Of a DNA stretch of 64,000 bases, positions 22,890-35,100 are shown piece after piece. The notes beneath the pieces were generated by a model that saw only the letters and a list, made by a program, of their open reading frames with translations, did not search any database and had not been told where the DNA came from. Source of the stretch: Serendipita indica DSM 11827. Its lineage: Eukaryota; Basidiomycota; Agaricomycetes; Sebacinales; Serendipitaceae. Within the stretch, counting starts at the first letter, position 1, and each line of letters starts with the position of its first letter. The position numbers and the translations under genes are program-made. The stretch covers positions 1,054,001 through 1,118,000 of the forward strand of contig CAJVGD010000042.1 of the NCBI GenBank assembly GCA_910890315.1, given 5' to 3'.

Positions 22890-23619
22890 GGTCAGGTCGA
22901 AACGTTAGGGTGGCTGTGCCGCAATGGGATACGACGAGGACGGTGGGATCTAGACTTGTTAGACTCTGATAATAAATGTTTTAAAAGGTGAGTCGAGTTG
23001 TCCGTACAAGTACACAGAAGCATAAAGCCACTGGGGTTGAAAGCAGATGAAGACTACAAGTAAATACCCTGAACCGAATTTATGGAATTGTAGTCTGATA
23101 GCTATAGAAGCTGCCACCGGGGACTCTGAGGAAGGGATGAATTTGGTGGTTGAACTGCGGGGAATCCCTGTAATCCAGGAGTTCCGTTGTCTGTTCTGCA
23201 TGTGAAAGGGCGTAGCATCTGCTTAACAAGTTGTCGGTGAGCCGCGACGCCCGCGTGGGACCATTGGTCCATTGGCGGTGTACATATTAGTGGCAAGTGT
23301 GCGCAGCGGGCTCAGCTCCCCGATTGCTGTTGCCAGTCCAGCTTTTCTACATTATTTTGGATTTTGTGCAAGTTGTCCCTGCGTCATACTCTGCACCTAG
23401 CGGGACATTCCATCTGGCCCTGTAGTTACACCAAGGACCTCGGCCGAGCATCCCCAATTGTCACAAAGTCAGTAACAAAACTTGTACACGACTTGATAGA
23501 GCCCTGAAGGCGCGCCAGCCAGCTAGACGCCTAAACAGCGGGCCATTTACTTAACCCTTGCCCAGCGACAACCGCCATTGACGCCTCTTGCCTTCCGCCT
23601 CTGCGGCCGCATATTCAGG
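22890..23619. other. Intergenic region, no gene seen
   Basis: Holds presumed promoters of the complex I gene (leftward) and the kinase-like gene (rightward). Short frames only. Confidence 0.5.
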
Positions 23620-26600
23620 ATGAGTGCGCTGGACACCGACTACGAGTCGTATCCAGCACACACTCGTATCCCAGACGATGAACTCCTGGGGCTCTACATT
23701 GAGCTCACCATGAACGGCGAATATGACCTCTTGCCGTACGAAGAAGAATGGCGAGACCGCGGACCTTTGCTTCAATTTTACGGGTATCAACTTCGCAAGA
23801 GATATGACATGGATTGGCGTCCATCCTGGGAGGATACAGACATTAACCCATTCTTTTGCGAAGATTCCATCGACTCGAGCGTACGTAGACACACATACAG
23901 GATCACATTCGATGGCTCATATTTTTTCCTCATATTCTTTTTACAGACGCCAAACGTCATGGACGCCATCCGCAAAGACGACGGCCTGTCCGTAGCAATC
24001 AAGGCAACCCTCGGCTGGACGAGAGAGGCCCAGATTGCGTTTTTGTTCACCGACGGAAACGCGATAGAAGAGCCGAGAAACCACTGCGTCCCCATCCTCG
24101 ACACTTTTATCGAAGGCGATATTGTCTACATCGTCATGCCGCTGCTTCGCGCCTTTAATGATCCTCCCTTTGTCGCCGTAGCAGAGGTCGTCGATTTTGT
24201 CGACCAACTCGTCCAGGTAAATACACTTCATCTCCGATGCAGTTTTTTCCACACTTTGTCATTTGCTGACTCGGACGGTCCCCCTTAGGGCATCGAATAC
24301 ATGCATGAACAAAACGTCGCCCACCGCGATATCACCCCCAGCAACATTATGATGGATGCCTCTCAGCTCTATCCAGAGGGCTTTCACCCCGTTCGCCAAA
24401 ACCTTTCGAGAAACGGGCTTGCCGAGGTGGTGGGCGTTATGAGGATGCACGCCCCCGTCCGTTACTATCTGATCGATTTCGATTCGGCAATCGCGTTTGA
24501 AAAGGGTACGCCCTCGCGGGACAAGTATGCAGAAGGCAAAGCGGGCAGTGATGAAGACGTCCCCGAGTTCAAGGTCAACTCGCCCTATGACCCCTTCAAG
24601 GTCGACATCTTTCAGTTTGGAAACTTGTTGCGCAAAGAGTTCTTGCTGGTATGTTCCTCTCAAAATTCCCTTGGCATGCGCGCTTATCCCCTTTGGCAAG
24701 AAATATACTGGCGTCGAGTTCTTGTCGCCACTGGTCAAGGAAATGACTCAGATGCGCCCCTCAGATCGACCAAACGCAAAGACTGTGCGCCTGCGCTTCA
24801 ATACGATTCGCAACCGTTTGACGCAGAGCCAACTCCGCGCACACTTGAACCTGAAAGACTCAACCGATCCGTTCCGCGAGCGGCTTCATAGTCTGGGCAT
24901 TGATTCTCTGCTCGATAGCGACGCCGACGATTCACCCGAGCATTCCTCTTCCGAGGCTCCGACTACAGTCACCAGCACGCGAAGCCATGACAGCTATTGG
25001 TCGGGTGTGCAAAGTATCGATTCATCCGTCACCTCGCAAGAATCTGTCGAGCAAAACCCGACCCAGGGTCCGCTCTCCATGATTACGAACATGTTCAGCC
25101 GGCCTAAATCCCCTGTTCGGACAGAGTCTCAGGGATTTGGTATTCCGTGGCGGCCCACCAACCCTAGATCGCCATCACCCGAGCCCCAACTAGCGCCGCC
25201 ACAGCCGATTCCAGTACCAAAGGACTCGGCCCGCAACGGACGATCGCCTAGCCCCGGCCGTCCCAAGACTGGCAAGTTCCCGTGGAGGCGGGACAACTCT
25301 CCCGATTCCATGTCCACCAGCCCTATTTTGGCCGTCGTCAATCAATTTCTCGCGCCCGAAAATTCTGTTTATGCCGATACTTATGATCCGACACCTAATC
25401 GATCGGGTGCAGATACTAAAGATCGCTATGGCTGGGATTATGGAATCACCAGCCCCCCACCGCCGCCAACCGCGGCACCGGCTAAAGTCTCCGCAACGCC
25501 TGCCCCAGCTCCAGCTCCAGCGCCAGCACCAGCACCGGCACCTGCCAAGCCGAGTCCAAATGAGCTTGGAAAGAACCGACGCAACACCGTGAGCAATGCA
25601 GCACCACCGCAACCCGCTGCAGCGTCGAAGCCTACGCCGCCGATGAAGGCGACCATCCCAGCATCCATGTTTGGAGAATGGGATAACCCAGAAACTTACT
25701 TTGAAAAGCCAGCCCCTTACTCGTCCAATGCAAAGCAAGCAAAGTCTACCAGCACACTCCCTACCTTTTTCAACCCGACCAACCAATCCGCGTGGGACGA
25801 GCCAGCCGTCAACGGCAGTTATGATATGCCAGAGATTGAAATCGTTCCGGAGGAACCTCCCTTCTGGTCAGAGGCTGCTATTCGCGCTCTGAACCAAGCA
25901 CCACCTGCAAAGCCTATGTCTACTAAGCCCATGGAAGCAAAGGAGCCTGTTGTCGAGAAGAAGACAAAGACGGCCAAGTCCCCCCCGGCTACTCTCTCCA
26001 AAAAGTCTGCCATCGCTGAGCCTATCACTTCCCCAACAGACGGCTCGATGATTGCCATGCTCCGCAATAATGTAGCATCGGCAGTACGACCATCTATTGC
26101 ACATATTGCGAACCGTAAGAGTACGATTGCAGTCGAGGATGGAACCCCGTTCAACACCCCTCCAAAGTCCATTGCAAGACTTCCTAGTCCCCAACCCGCG
26201 TCACCACCAGCGCCCAAGACCAAGAAGACCAAGTCGAAGAAGGGTAGTATCTCGGAGATGCCCAAGGAGCCAGAGAAGGAGGAGGTCAAGGCCGAGAAAC
26301 CAAAGTCGAAGAAGGATGTGCCAAAGGCCGCCAGCCCCGTCGTAGACGATGAGCCGACGATGCCAGGAGCCTTTGGTTCCGTTGAGCCCATCAGGATGGG
26401 TCGTCGTGGGAGTGGAGCCAGCAATACCTCTCGCCCATCTTCGCCGTTCTCGATGTTCCGTAGTAACCGAAGCAACAGCATCTCGAAGAAGGATGGTCCT
26501 CCGACGACGTCCAAGGCGAGCGCTGCAAAGCCAGGTTCCTTTAAGACTGGCGGTTTCAGCTGGGGGTCCAAGCCCAAGACAACGACACAGGTCGACAACA

Positions 26601-27931
26601 CGGTTGAGCCCATGAACTTTGGCTCTTCTTTCTCTGCAGGAGATTGGGACATGGGTGGTGCGTTTGCCAAGGTCGCTCCGACTCAGAGCGCCATGTCTCC
26701 TCGATCCGAGAATGTTGGTAGCGATTATGAGACCCTCTCATCTCCTGTCACGACTCCTCCTACCAAGTCGGGATGGAAGTCCAAGACGTCCTACTTCCCA
26801 GAAGCAAAAGCCAGCTCGCCCAAAGAGGAGGAAGAGGACCTCGTGCATCTCAAGGCGCAGATGGAGGCCACACCCAAGGCGTCGCTCTACCTCGACAGCT
26901 TTAGCAAAGTCATGCCGTCGTTTGGCTTTGGCGGATTCTCCAATAGTGACTTGAACTCGGCGGATTTCTGGTCCAACCAAGCTGCTCAGCTACTCGCGAG
27001 TGAACCGGAGGAAGTGGAGAATACGTTCATCCCAGAGCCGACCCCCATCGGCGCCAAACGTGGTGCAAAGCCCGCGTCAGAGGCTCCCAAGTTTGTCGAC
27101 GTTGCTGAACCCAAGTCGTTCCCGGTCAAAGGAAAGAAGATGCCGGCAAAGACACCCGCCAAGTCGCTCTTTGGTGCAGACTCGACGATGGAGGACGACT
27201 CGTGGGGTTTTGGATCGACCATGCCGACGAGGAAGAATGCCAAGCCTGCAGCCAGTGGCGGCTTTTCCAGCTGGTTCGGCAGTACGCAAGAGGACGCCGA
27301 AGAGGAAGAGGAAGTGACCGAGACCTACGTTCCGATCGCTGAGCCCGAGCCCGAGCCAGCTACGTCCCCGGTCGAGGATAGCTGGTTCTCGCAAGCCAAG
27401 CCAAAGGGGAAGAAGGGTGCTGCCAAAGTCGTTGCGCCAGCTGCTCCTTCCGTCTTTTCCAAGCCGGTGATGGGCAAGAAGGAGCCGTTCAAGTTTGAGC
27501 CAGTCCCGACGGAGCAAGATGATTGGTTTGAGCCCAAGCCCAAGGGTGCGAAGAATACCTCTCCAGTCGAGACGAAGCCAGTTGAGGAAGAAGACGACTG
27601 GTATTCTCCTCCAGTCAAGGGCAAGGCGGCAAAGGGCATGAAGAAGGCTCAGGAGGCCGAGGAGAAGGCTCCTGTTCCCACCGCCGCGTCTAAGACTACT
27701 CCATTCGCGAGCAAGTGGGGTTCCTTTGGCATGGACGATGAGCCGAAGGCCACCGAGGATGATGATGACCTCGCTGCGCAGCTTGCTGCCACACTAGACA
27801 AAGACGGCAAGGACGCAAAGGCTGTCGTCGCCGAGCCGGAAAAGGTTGAAGAGGCTCCTGCAAAGAATGCCATCAAGAATAACAATAATGCCGCCAAGGG
27901 TGCAAAAGGCAAGAAAAAGGGCAAACGGTGA
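23620..27931 (+). CDS. Kinase-like domain protein with very long low-complexity C-terminus
   Basis: Four exons (23620-23880, 23947-24216, 24289-24648, 24701-27931) give about 1,373 residues. The N-terminal 330 residues are protein-kinase-like: a putative ATP-lysine in VAIKATLG, the catalytic loop HRDITPSNIMMD (HRD and Asn intact), and YYLIDFDSA in place of DFG. PFKVDIFQFGNLL follows as the helix F segment. A normal glycine-rich loop is not visible. After about residue 330 it is disordered: Ser/Pro/Ala/Lys rich, with a (PA)n run near 25500-25550. Near the C-terminus there are repeated acidic-aromatic units such as DSWFSQAKPKGKK, DDWFEPKPKGAK and DDWYSPPVKGK. Kinase-like proteins of this sort are common in agaricomycetes and their role is unknown. 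The joined frame is continuous, but a two-gene alternative in other species cannot be excluded. Confidence 0.75.
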
Positions 27932-28291
27932 ACACGCGGTTTTCACCTGCCCGACCTACGATTATGCGGTTTCGTTATTATTCGCGCCAGTCTCTCCCTC
28001 TTTTTTATCATCTATTCATGTTCGTCTACCCACGTCTCGTTTCGCCCAGTTTTGTCTAGTACCTTACGTCCCAACCCCTCAATCTTGTCTGTCCTTGTTC
28101 GCGTCCCACTGCCGTCCTGGGCTTATTCGATATACCCTCCATCGGACTCCCCTGGGTTGTCTTCTTGTTCTCACATTCTCCATAGACGCGTTTCGTGCAT
28201 CCCTTCCTGCAGGCTGTATGCCTTACGTGTATCGTAGACCCTTCAACATTTGTTGTTTTTGTACGCTTCATCAATTGCATTACAGAGCTAC
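27932..28291. other. Convergent intergenic region
   Basis: About 360 bp, T/C rich, between the 3' ends of the kinase-like gene (plus) and the Ser-rich gene (minus). Probably two 3' UTRs. Confidence 0.5.
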
Positions 28292-29412
28292 CTAAGTAGG
28301 ACAGGGCGACACCTGGGGAACTGGATCTGGTCGCTCCCCGCCACTCATCGTTGCCCTACGGATACGAGAGCCTAGTGCGTTGACGAGAAAGGAGAGCATC
28401 GAAGGCCCATGTGCGTGTTCGCTTGGTCCTATATAGAGGTCTTCGGTTGGACTGGGACGACCTACCTCTGCTCTGTTCGAGATACCAGTTGAAGAAGTCT
28501 TGTGGCAGCACAGTTTGGGCGACGTTGGGCTGCCCACTGCGGCACTCGTCTCGGTCTTGATGGGTATTGTTGTCGGAGGTTGCGGGAAATCAAACGTGAA
28601 CTCGCATAGTCCTCGAGGAGTCGCTTCAATGATCGAGATGCTCGGGAGTTCAGCATAGATAGGATCCTTTTTGTGTCGAGATCCCAGCAACGATCCGGTG
28701 GAACCAGAGGCTGAACCGTGTGATGAGGACGATGGCTGAAAGGAACTGGATCGTAGCTTGCTGTAGGCATGTGTGTCTGGAATCAATTCAGAGCTGGGCA
28801 TCGAGTCTTCCATACTGTCAAGTATATACTGAACGGCCCCCTCGTCGAAATCCTCGAACGAACATTCTTCGAGTACTGGAGATGATGCCAATGTCTTCAT
28901 TTCAGCGCAGAGGTTGTCAGAAGGAGCACCAGATGTATCTGCGAGCGTCGTATTACTCGTAAACTCGGGAGAGTCAAAAGGATTGGGTTCTGGAGGCGTG
29001 AACCACTCGATGTGACTTCCGAATCCATCGAACGAGCCTATGGCCGGCAAAACTGGTATACTGTCGAGCAGACTGGTCTGAGAAGAGGTTTGTTCCAAGG
29101 GTATAGATATTCCGAGAGGGTTGAAAATGCGGTCCTCTGTCACGTCGGGAGAGACGGGAGGACTCGACGCGATCAAGAGTAGTTTGTCATCATGGCTGGG
29201 ACTCTGGTGCTCGAGAGCTACGTCCCATGTGATTAAAGAGATAATAGGCTTGTTAACTCGTACTCACGTGGTTTCTTGCCAAAGATCTTGCCCAACTTTG
29301 GCGAGGCGACGGTACGAAGGGCTTGTAGCTGTGAGCAACAATCTGGAGAGCAAAGATCGCCTACCTTGAAGGAGACTACCGCGTCTCTTGCTTGGTCGAG
29401 ATTCATTGACAT
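28292..29412 (-). CDS. Ser-rich protein of unknown function
   Basis: Two exons (29412-29268, intron 29267-29218, 28292-29217) give about 356 residues starting MSMNLDQARDAVVSFKVGDL (a second Met two codons on is an alternative). The N-terminus is partly basic and helical (TVASPKLGKIFGKKPP), while the rest is rich in Ser, Pro and acidic residues. It contains ECSFEDFDEGAVQYILDSME, which is predicted amphipathic, and short SP/TP sites. No family was recognised. It could be a signalling or transcription-related disordered protein, but nothing in the sequence proves it. The intron has clear gtgagt and gtag ends. Confidence 0.6.
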
Positions 29413-29769
29413 TGGAGGGCGAGAACATTATAAACAGATTGTTGCCTGTGCCACAAGGACTGGCGTGAGGTTGTTGACCGACGCCTAAACGAGCGACGTG
29501 AACGATTATAACGCAAATACTCTATAGAGGCTAAAGAAAGGCGAGCCAGGAACTTGGACGCGGAAACGGTCTGTCGTAGTTGAGGACAAAGAGGCTCGCC
29601 ATTCATCAGACAACCACAAAGCTCACGAATAGCCATTAAAGAGAGTAATAGATCAGTCCTGTGACCATTCGGTTCGCATAGCATGCTGTATTTCTTCAGA
29701 GGGTAGACGGCATACAACATAGAGGAAGCAGACGCGTGCAAGAACCCGTGACCATCTCCTCGCAGTCGC
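29413..29769. other. Intergenic stretch, no gene seen
   Basis: Lies between the start of the Ser-rich gene and the stop of RPL21, both on the minus strand. Presumed promoter plus 3' UTR. Confidence 0.45.
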
Positions 29770-30502
29770 TCAGATGGTGGTTTCGTACGGAACCGGGTTG
29801 AGTGTTTGTGGCAGGTTTTTGCAGCTCGCCGACTCTACAGTGTGCGCCTCTCGTGGCAACTTTTGGGTACGCCTGAGCACAATCGTCTCTGTGTGTTATC
29901 ATCAGAACAAGATAAAGAGACGAATGTGAATAATGTAAACGTACCGCCCTTCTCCTTTGCCTCTGCTCGCAGTCGGACGTTCTCCTTGACACGGTCAAGG
30001 AAGACCTGACGACCCTGCGAGTGCTTGATGTGCTCCACACGAAGGTTGACACGCTTTTGGATGTATCGGTTGCCCACCCGCTTGTTGATGAGGACGCCGA
30101 CAGCACGAGGGGTAACGTTGTAGATGATACCAGTTCGTCTGTAAACATATTAGTGACATACTTGGGATTGAGTAGAGGTACTGACCCGTGGTAGAACTTG
30201 TGCGGCATGCCTTTTTGCTGGGCGGCATTAGCTTTGATATCGACATAGTCTCCGACTTTGTAGGGCTTCATGAATGTTGAGAGTTTGATCATACCGCGCT
30301 CTAGAGATTGAAAGGTAATCCATCAGCCAGGCGTGTCCAACAGCGCATGTAGCCACATTCAATAGCAGTATTCGAGTTCATGTGATGAATACGAATGCCA
30401 ACTATTGGGCTACATCCTGCGCAAAAGAGCGGAATGCTCACTCTTGAAGCCGCGCTTGAACATGTCGCGCGTGCGCGCGCGGTAACCGAAAGAGTGCGGC
30501 AT
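29770..30502 (-). CDS. RPL21: 60S ribosomal protein L21 (eL21)
   Basis: Four exons reconstruct [20 protein letters not shown], then [20 protein letters not shown] and [38 protein letters not shown] and [19 protein letters not shown] come next, then [20 protein letters not shown]. The C-terminal exon ([18 protein letters not shown]) ends PVPYETTI. Length and motifs match eukaryotic L21, a structural protein of the large subunit that lies near the 5S rRNA. The acceptor of the last intron (acacag, followed by AGACG) was chosen because it restores the conserved [13 protein letters not shown] and PVPYETTI frame. The start is 160 bp from that of RPS9 on the other strand. Confidence 0.95.
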
Positions 30503-30661
30503 GTTATTCTTCTAGAAATGCGTTGAGCGTCGTAGAATTATTTTGGTAGAATTTTCTACGCACAAAGTCGGGGACGAGTGCACCTTGTTTGGCCAAACAG
30601 AAATTAGGTTCTGCTTCCACCACAAACGCAGGTCGACGCCTGCCGCAGATAATCGTCTAAA
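30503..30661. promoter_or_regulatory. Bidirectional promoter of RPL21 and RPS9
   Basis: The two ribosomal protein genes are head to head with 159 bp between their start codons. The spacer contains a near-palindrome GTAGAATTTTCTAC (about 30547-30560) and TGGCCAAACAGAAATTAGG. A shared promoter would help balance large- and small-subunit proteins; the regulatory role is inference. Confidence 0.5.
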
Positions 30662-31538
30662 ATGCCTAGGTAAGTGCTGTTATTTCTCTTGTTGGATAGG
30701 ATGCTCGTTGAGTTTGTTGCTGATCGACTGACAACTCTCCAGGGCCGCCCGTACTTATAGCAAGACGTGAGCATTGCTTTTTCTCTATTTCTCAAGATCC
30801 TCCTGCGGGAGATGTGCCACCAGAATGTTGACCTTGATTGGTCCATGTGTGCAGCTACAAGGTCCCGAGGCGTCCTTTCGAGTCGGCGCGTCTCGACATG
30901 GAACTCAAGGCAAGTTCACGGTGACCTCGAAGATGTATACTGACACATCTACAGCTCGCTGGTGAATACGGGCTTCGTAACAAGCGTGAGATCTGGCGTA
31001 TCTCCCTCATCCTATCCAAAATTCGTCGTGCTGCCCGTGAGCTCTTGAAGCTCGAAGCAAAGGACCCCAAGCGTCTCTTCGAAGGCAATGCCTTGATCCG
31101 TCGTCTTGTTCGCGTCGGTGTGCTCGACGAGACTAGGATGAGATTGGATTACGTGCTTGCCCTCAAGCTCGAAGATTTCTTGGAGCGAAGACTGCAAACC
31201 CAAGTCTTCAAGGCTGGTCTCGCAAAGAGCATTCACCACGCTCGTGTCCTCATCCGCCAACGACATATCCGGTATGCGTCTACACGCGTCTCTTGGCAAT
31301 GTCTAACGGGTTTCTAGCGTTGGAAGGCAGATTGTCAACGTTCCCTCGTTTGTCGTCCGTCTCGACTCTCAAAAGGTGTGTGGGTTTGTTTACGCCCAAG
31401 GCCCAGTCTTACATCTCACAGCACATCGACTTTGCTCTTACCTCTCCCTTTGGTGGAGGACGACCGGGTCGCGTCAAGCGCAAGCGTGCCGCAGCTGCTA
31501 ACAAGCCGGCTGGTGGTGACGATGAGGACGAGGAGTAA
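30662..31538 (+). CDS. RPS9: 40S ribosomal protein S9 (uS4)
   Basis: Six exons give [20 protein letters not shown], then [20 protein letters not shown] and [37 protein letters not shown] and [20 protein letters not shown] come next, then [20 protein letters not shown] and [20 protein letters not shown], with an acidic end. This is the uS4 family, which binds 18S rRNA and affects decoding accuracy. The first exon is only 8 nt of coding. The intron after MELK begins GC (gcaagt), not GT, and ends AG, giving a GC-AG intron that is needed to keep the conserved [14 protein letters not shown]. Confidence 0.95.
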
Positions 31539-31951
31539 ATGCTTACCAGTCCTTGGTATTGTCGGTTCTTGGTGCATGCCTCCGTATGTCCTACTGCGCA
31601 TGAATACAACCATACAATATGTATCGAGGACTGGGTGGAACCGTGATTATCTCCAGATGGAGACTGGGAGCCTTTTACAGTCTGAGACATTGGCTTGAAT
31701 GATTCGCATAGAGACGGCGCAGCATAGCATACACGCATGACAATCCCAGAGGAAAGAGGTCGACTAAATCTACGCAGCCTGAGCCTTTTTCTTTCCGCGA
31801 ACCTTTTTCGGGGGCGCATCTGGCTTTTCCTTTTGCGCGGCGAGCAAAGCAGAGGTGCGAGCAATGGCAGCCTGTCAAGGCGTCTCAGTCAAACAGTCCA
31901 ATAGGAGAATAGACTAGGGAACGAAATGGTGAAATGTCTGCCCCAACGAGT

Positions 31952-32117
31952 TGTTGAACAGAGTATACTTAGGCAAGTGAGCGTTGTAGTCAAACCAGTG
32001 GATATATAGTGAGCTACCTTAGGCAAGTGAGCGTTGTAGTCAAACCAGTAAGGTTTGACTACGGCTGCTCACTTGCCACTATGTACATAGACGAGACAAC
32101 AAGGCAATAAACTAACA
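31952..32117 (-). repeat. LTR (left copy, 3' LTR of the minus-strand element)
   Basis: 166 bp, TG...CA ended. Inside it is a 30-nt direct repeat (GGCAAGTGAGCGTTGTAGTC and on) found twice, followed by an inverted copy, so the LTR can form a hairpin. Next to it inside the element lies a purine-rich tract (AGGGGG on the minus strand), a candidate polypurine tract. Confidence 0.9.
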
Positions 32118-35100
32118 CGACCCCCTGACTTGGTGACTCGTCGATGTGCGACCCCCTGACGTGAGGGAATTATCATGAGAGACCAAGTTTACCTCGAAGG
32201 TATTCAAACTTGATGCGACCAAGGGGTTTGGTGAAGATGTCAGCGACATTTTCAGAGGTCGGAACATGCTGTACACGGAGTTCCTTGTTCTCAACGCGCT
32301 CGCGAATCCAGTTGTATGCACGGTGAACATGCTTCATGGTTGTCTGGTGTTCGGGATTTTTGACCACTTGGATGGCTGATGCACTGTCGAGGTAGAGAGG
32401 GGATGGTATAGAGATGTCATAGCCGATCTCTTCAAGAAACTGGCGCATCCACATTATCTCGCATCCCGCAGCAGATGCTGTTGTGTATTCAGACTCTGTG
32501 GATGAGAGTGAGACATGTTTTTGTAGTCGACTACCCCACATGACAGCTCCTGAGCCAACTGAGAGGACATATCCACCAGTGGATCGTGAGTTATCTGGGT
32601 TCCACTCAGGTCGGCATCGCTGTGGGCAGTGAAGAGGTCGGTGGAAGAGGTGAGAATAGATGAGTTTGAGATCTTGCGAGCCTTTGAGGTATCTGAGGAC
32701 ATGCTTGGCAGCATTCCAATGCTGTTCTCCTGGGTTGGAATTGTATCGACACAGAACACCAACAGCATATGAGATGTCGGGGCGAGTTGCAATTGAGAGG
32801 TATAAGAGACGGCCTACGGCTCTCTGTATGGGATGCTTTTCATTCGCTCCTTTTGTTCAGCTGTTTTTGGACTCATTTCTGCTGAGAGTCGAAGCCCATC
32901 AGGCATTGGCGTTGGAGATGGGGTACAGTCGGTCATATTGTAGTCTTCAAGTAGCTTTTGTATGTATGCTGGCTGTGAGAGAGCAATTGTGCGACTTGTG
33001 CGATCACGCTCAAGTCGAATTCCAAGTATCTGGGTTGTCTGGCCTTGGTCATGGATTTTGAAGCGTTGCTTGAGTTCCTCCTTGACTTTGTGGATTGCGG
33101 AGTGAGACTTGGAAGCAAGGATGAGGTCGTCGACATGGACAGGTATGATAATCCGCACACCGTCGCGTTGGTAGACGAAGACACTGTGGTCGCATTCGAG
33201 TCGTTTGAAGCCTATCTCAGAGAGTACTCTGTGCAGCTTCACTGACCAAAGTCGCGGCCCCTGTTTGATACCATATAGACCTTTTAGCAGTCGGAGTACC
33301 CATTGATGTGACCCGTCGGAGTCTCCATGTATTGTTAATCCCTCTGGCGGCTGCATGTACACTTCTGCATCTATTTCGCCATTGAGGAAGGCTGTAGAGA
33401 TGTCGACACTCTCCAGTTCCATGTCTCAACTGCTGCTAGCGCAATGACTGTCCGCAGTGCTCCAAAGCGTGCTGTAGGCGCAAAGGTTTCGGTGTAATCT
33501 ACACCTTCGCGCTGAGCATAGCCCTTTGCAACAATACGACCTTTGTACTTGTCAATTGACCCATCAGGGTTACGTTTGATCTTGAAGACCCAACGACATC
33601 CTATCGCCTTCTTTCCATGTGGCAGCCGCACAACCTCCCAGGTTCCATTTTCCAGGTGAGCGTCAATCTCTTTGACTGCCGCTTCGAGCCATTTCTCACT
33701 ATCGGGACGTTCTAACGCCTCAGCTAGGGTGTTGGGCTCGAGCTTTGCAGACGTTTGGAGGGCATACTCGACGCCATCAGCCAGTGAGACCAACACATAT
33801 GCTGTGTCTTGTTCTATTGACTGTGCAGCATCTGCAGTCTCATTATATGCTGGGTGAGCTGATCGAGTCTGCCGCTTGCCTGGCAGGCTCCCTGGAAATT
33901 TCTCGAAGTGCTCAAGGAGCCTCTTGGTCTCCCTGGGTAACTCCGTACTGTTGCTTGGCGCAAGATGTCTGTACTGAGCAGGGAGATCTAGTGTGACTCT
34001 CGGTGGCTCTTGGGTATCGTTGCCATTTCCATCGTTGTCATCGTCAGAGTTGCTGAGATCAAGGAGGTTTAGGTCTGGGAGTGAGTCTTGATCATCACCT
34101 TGGCCTTGCTCCAGACGGATTCGCTCGTCAGGAGGTGGACCAGATGGCTGGACTGGAGGGTTTGGTGTGTGTGGCACAAATGGGACGAGAGAGAATGATG
34201 GTGATATGTCATCTACAGGCTGTGGAACATGGCTCTTCGTTTTAGAACCCCCTGGGAACTCATCTTCGACAAATATTGCACTGTCAGAGACGAAGTCCTT
34301 CTGTGTTTGTGGGTCCCAGAATATCCAACCTTTGTAGTCATTTGGATATCCAATGAAGACACATTTTCGCGTATGGGGTGCGAGCTGTACACGCTGATCC
34401 TTTTGAAGGTGTACATGGGCTCGGCAGCCCCAAGCACATAGGTGTCCAACAGAGGGTTTTGAGCCATTCCAGATCTCTATGGGGGTTATACCATCGAGAA
34501 CAGAGGATGGAAGTCGGTTATGGGTGTGGACAAAGGCTCTGGCAGCATCGGTCCAGAACAACGGTGGTAGCTTTGCTTCTGAAAGCATTGCAGTTACCCC
34601 TTCAGCAAGGTGACGGTTGAATCTCTCAGCGACTCCATTCTGCTGGGGACTGTCGCGGATGGTGTGTTCGCGTTGGATGCCATTCTCTGCACAGTAGTTT
34701 TGGAACTCGGTGGACATGTATTCACCACCTTTGTCATCTCGTAGACATTTAATTTTTACCCCCAGTTCCGTCTCAGCGTGCATTTTGAAGTCTTTAAATG
34801 CCTCGAGAACTCTGTCCTGCTGGGGAGTGTGTACAGGGTAACACGACGTGACTTATCGTCAATGAATGTAACCCAATACCGATGTCCCTTCCGGCTCTGA
34901 GTTGGCACTGGCCCATGGACGTCTGAGAAGATGCGTCCAAGGACAGATTCTGATCGTTTTGCAGGCACTGTATGTGGTGCACGAGTCTGCTTGCCCTCTA
35001 CACAGGGTACGCAAAGAGCTGGGGTTATTGTCTTGCCAGTGGTGGCAAAATCTTTGACAACACTAGTTGAGAGCATCTTGTCGATTGTGGCATAGCTCCG

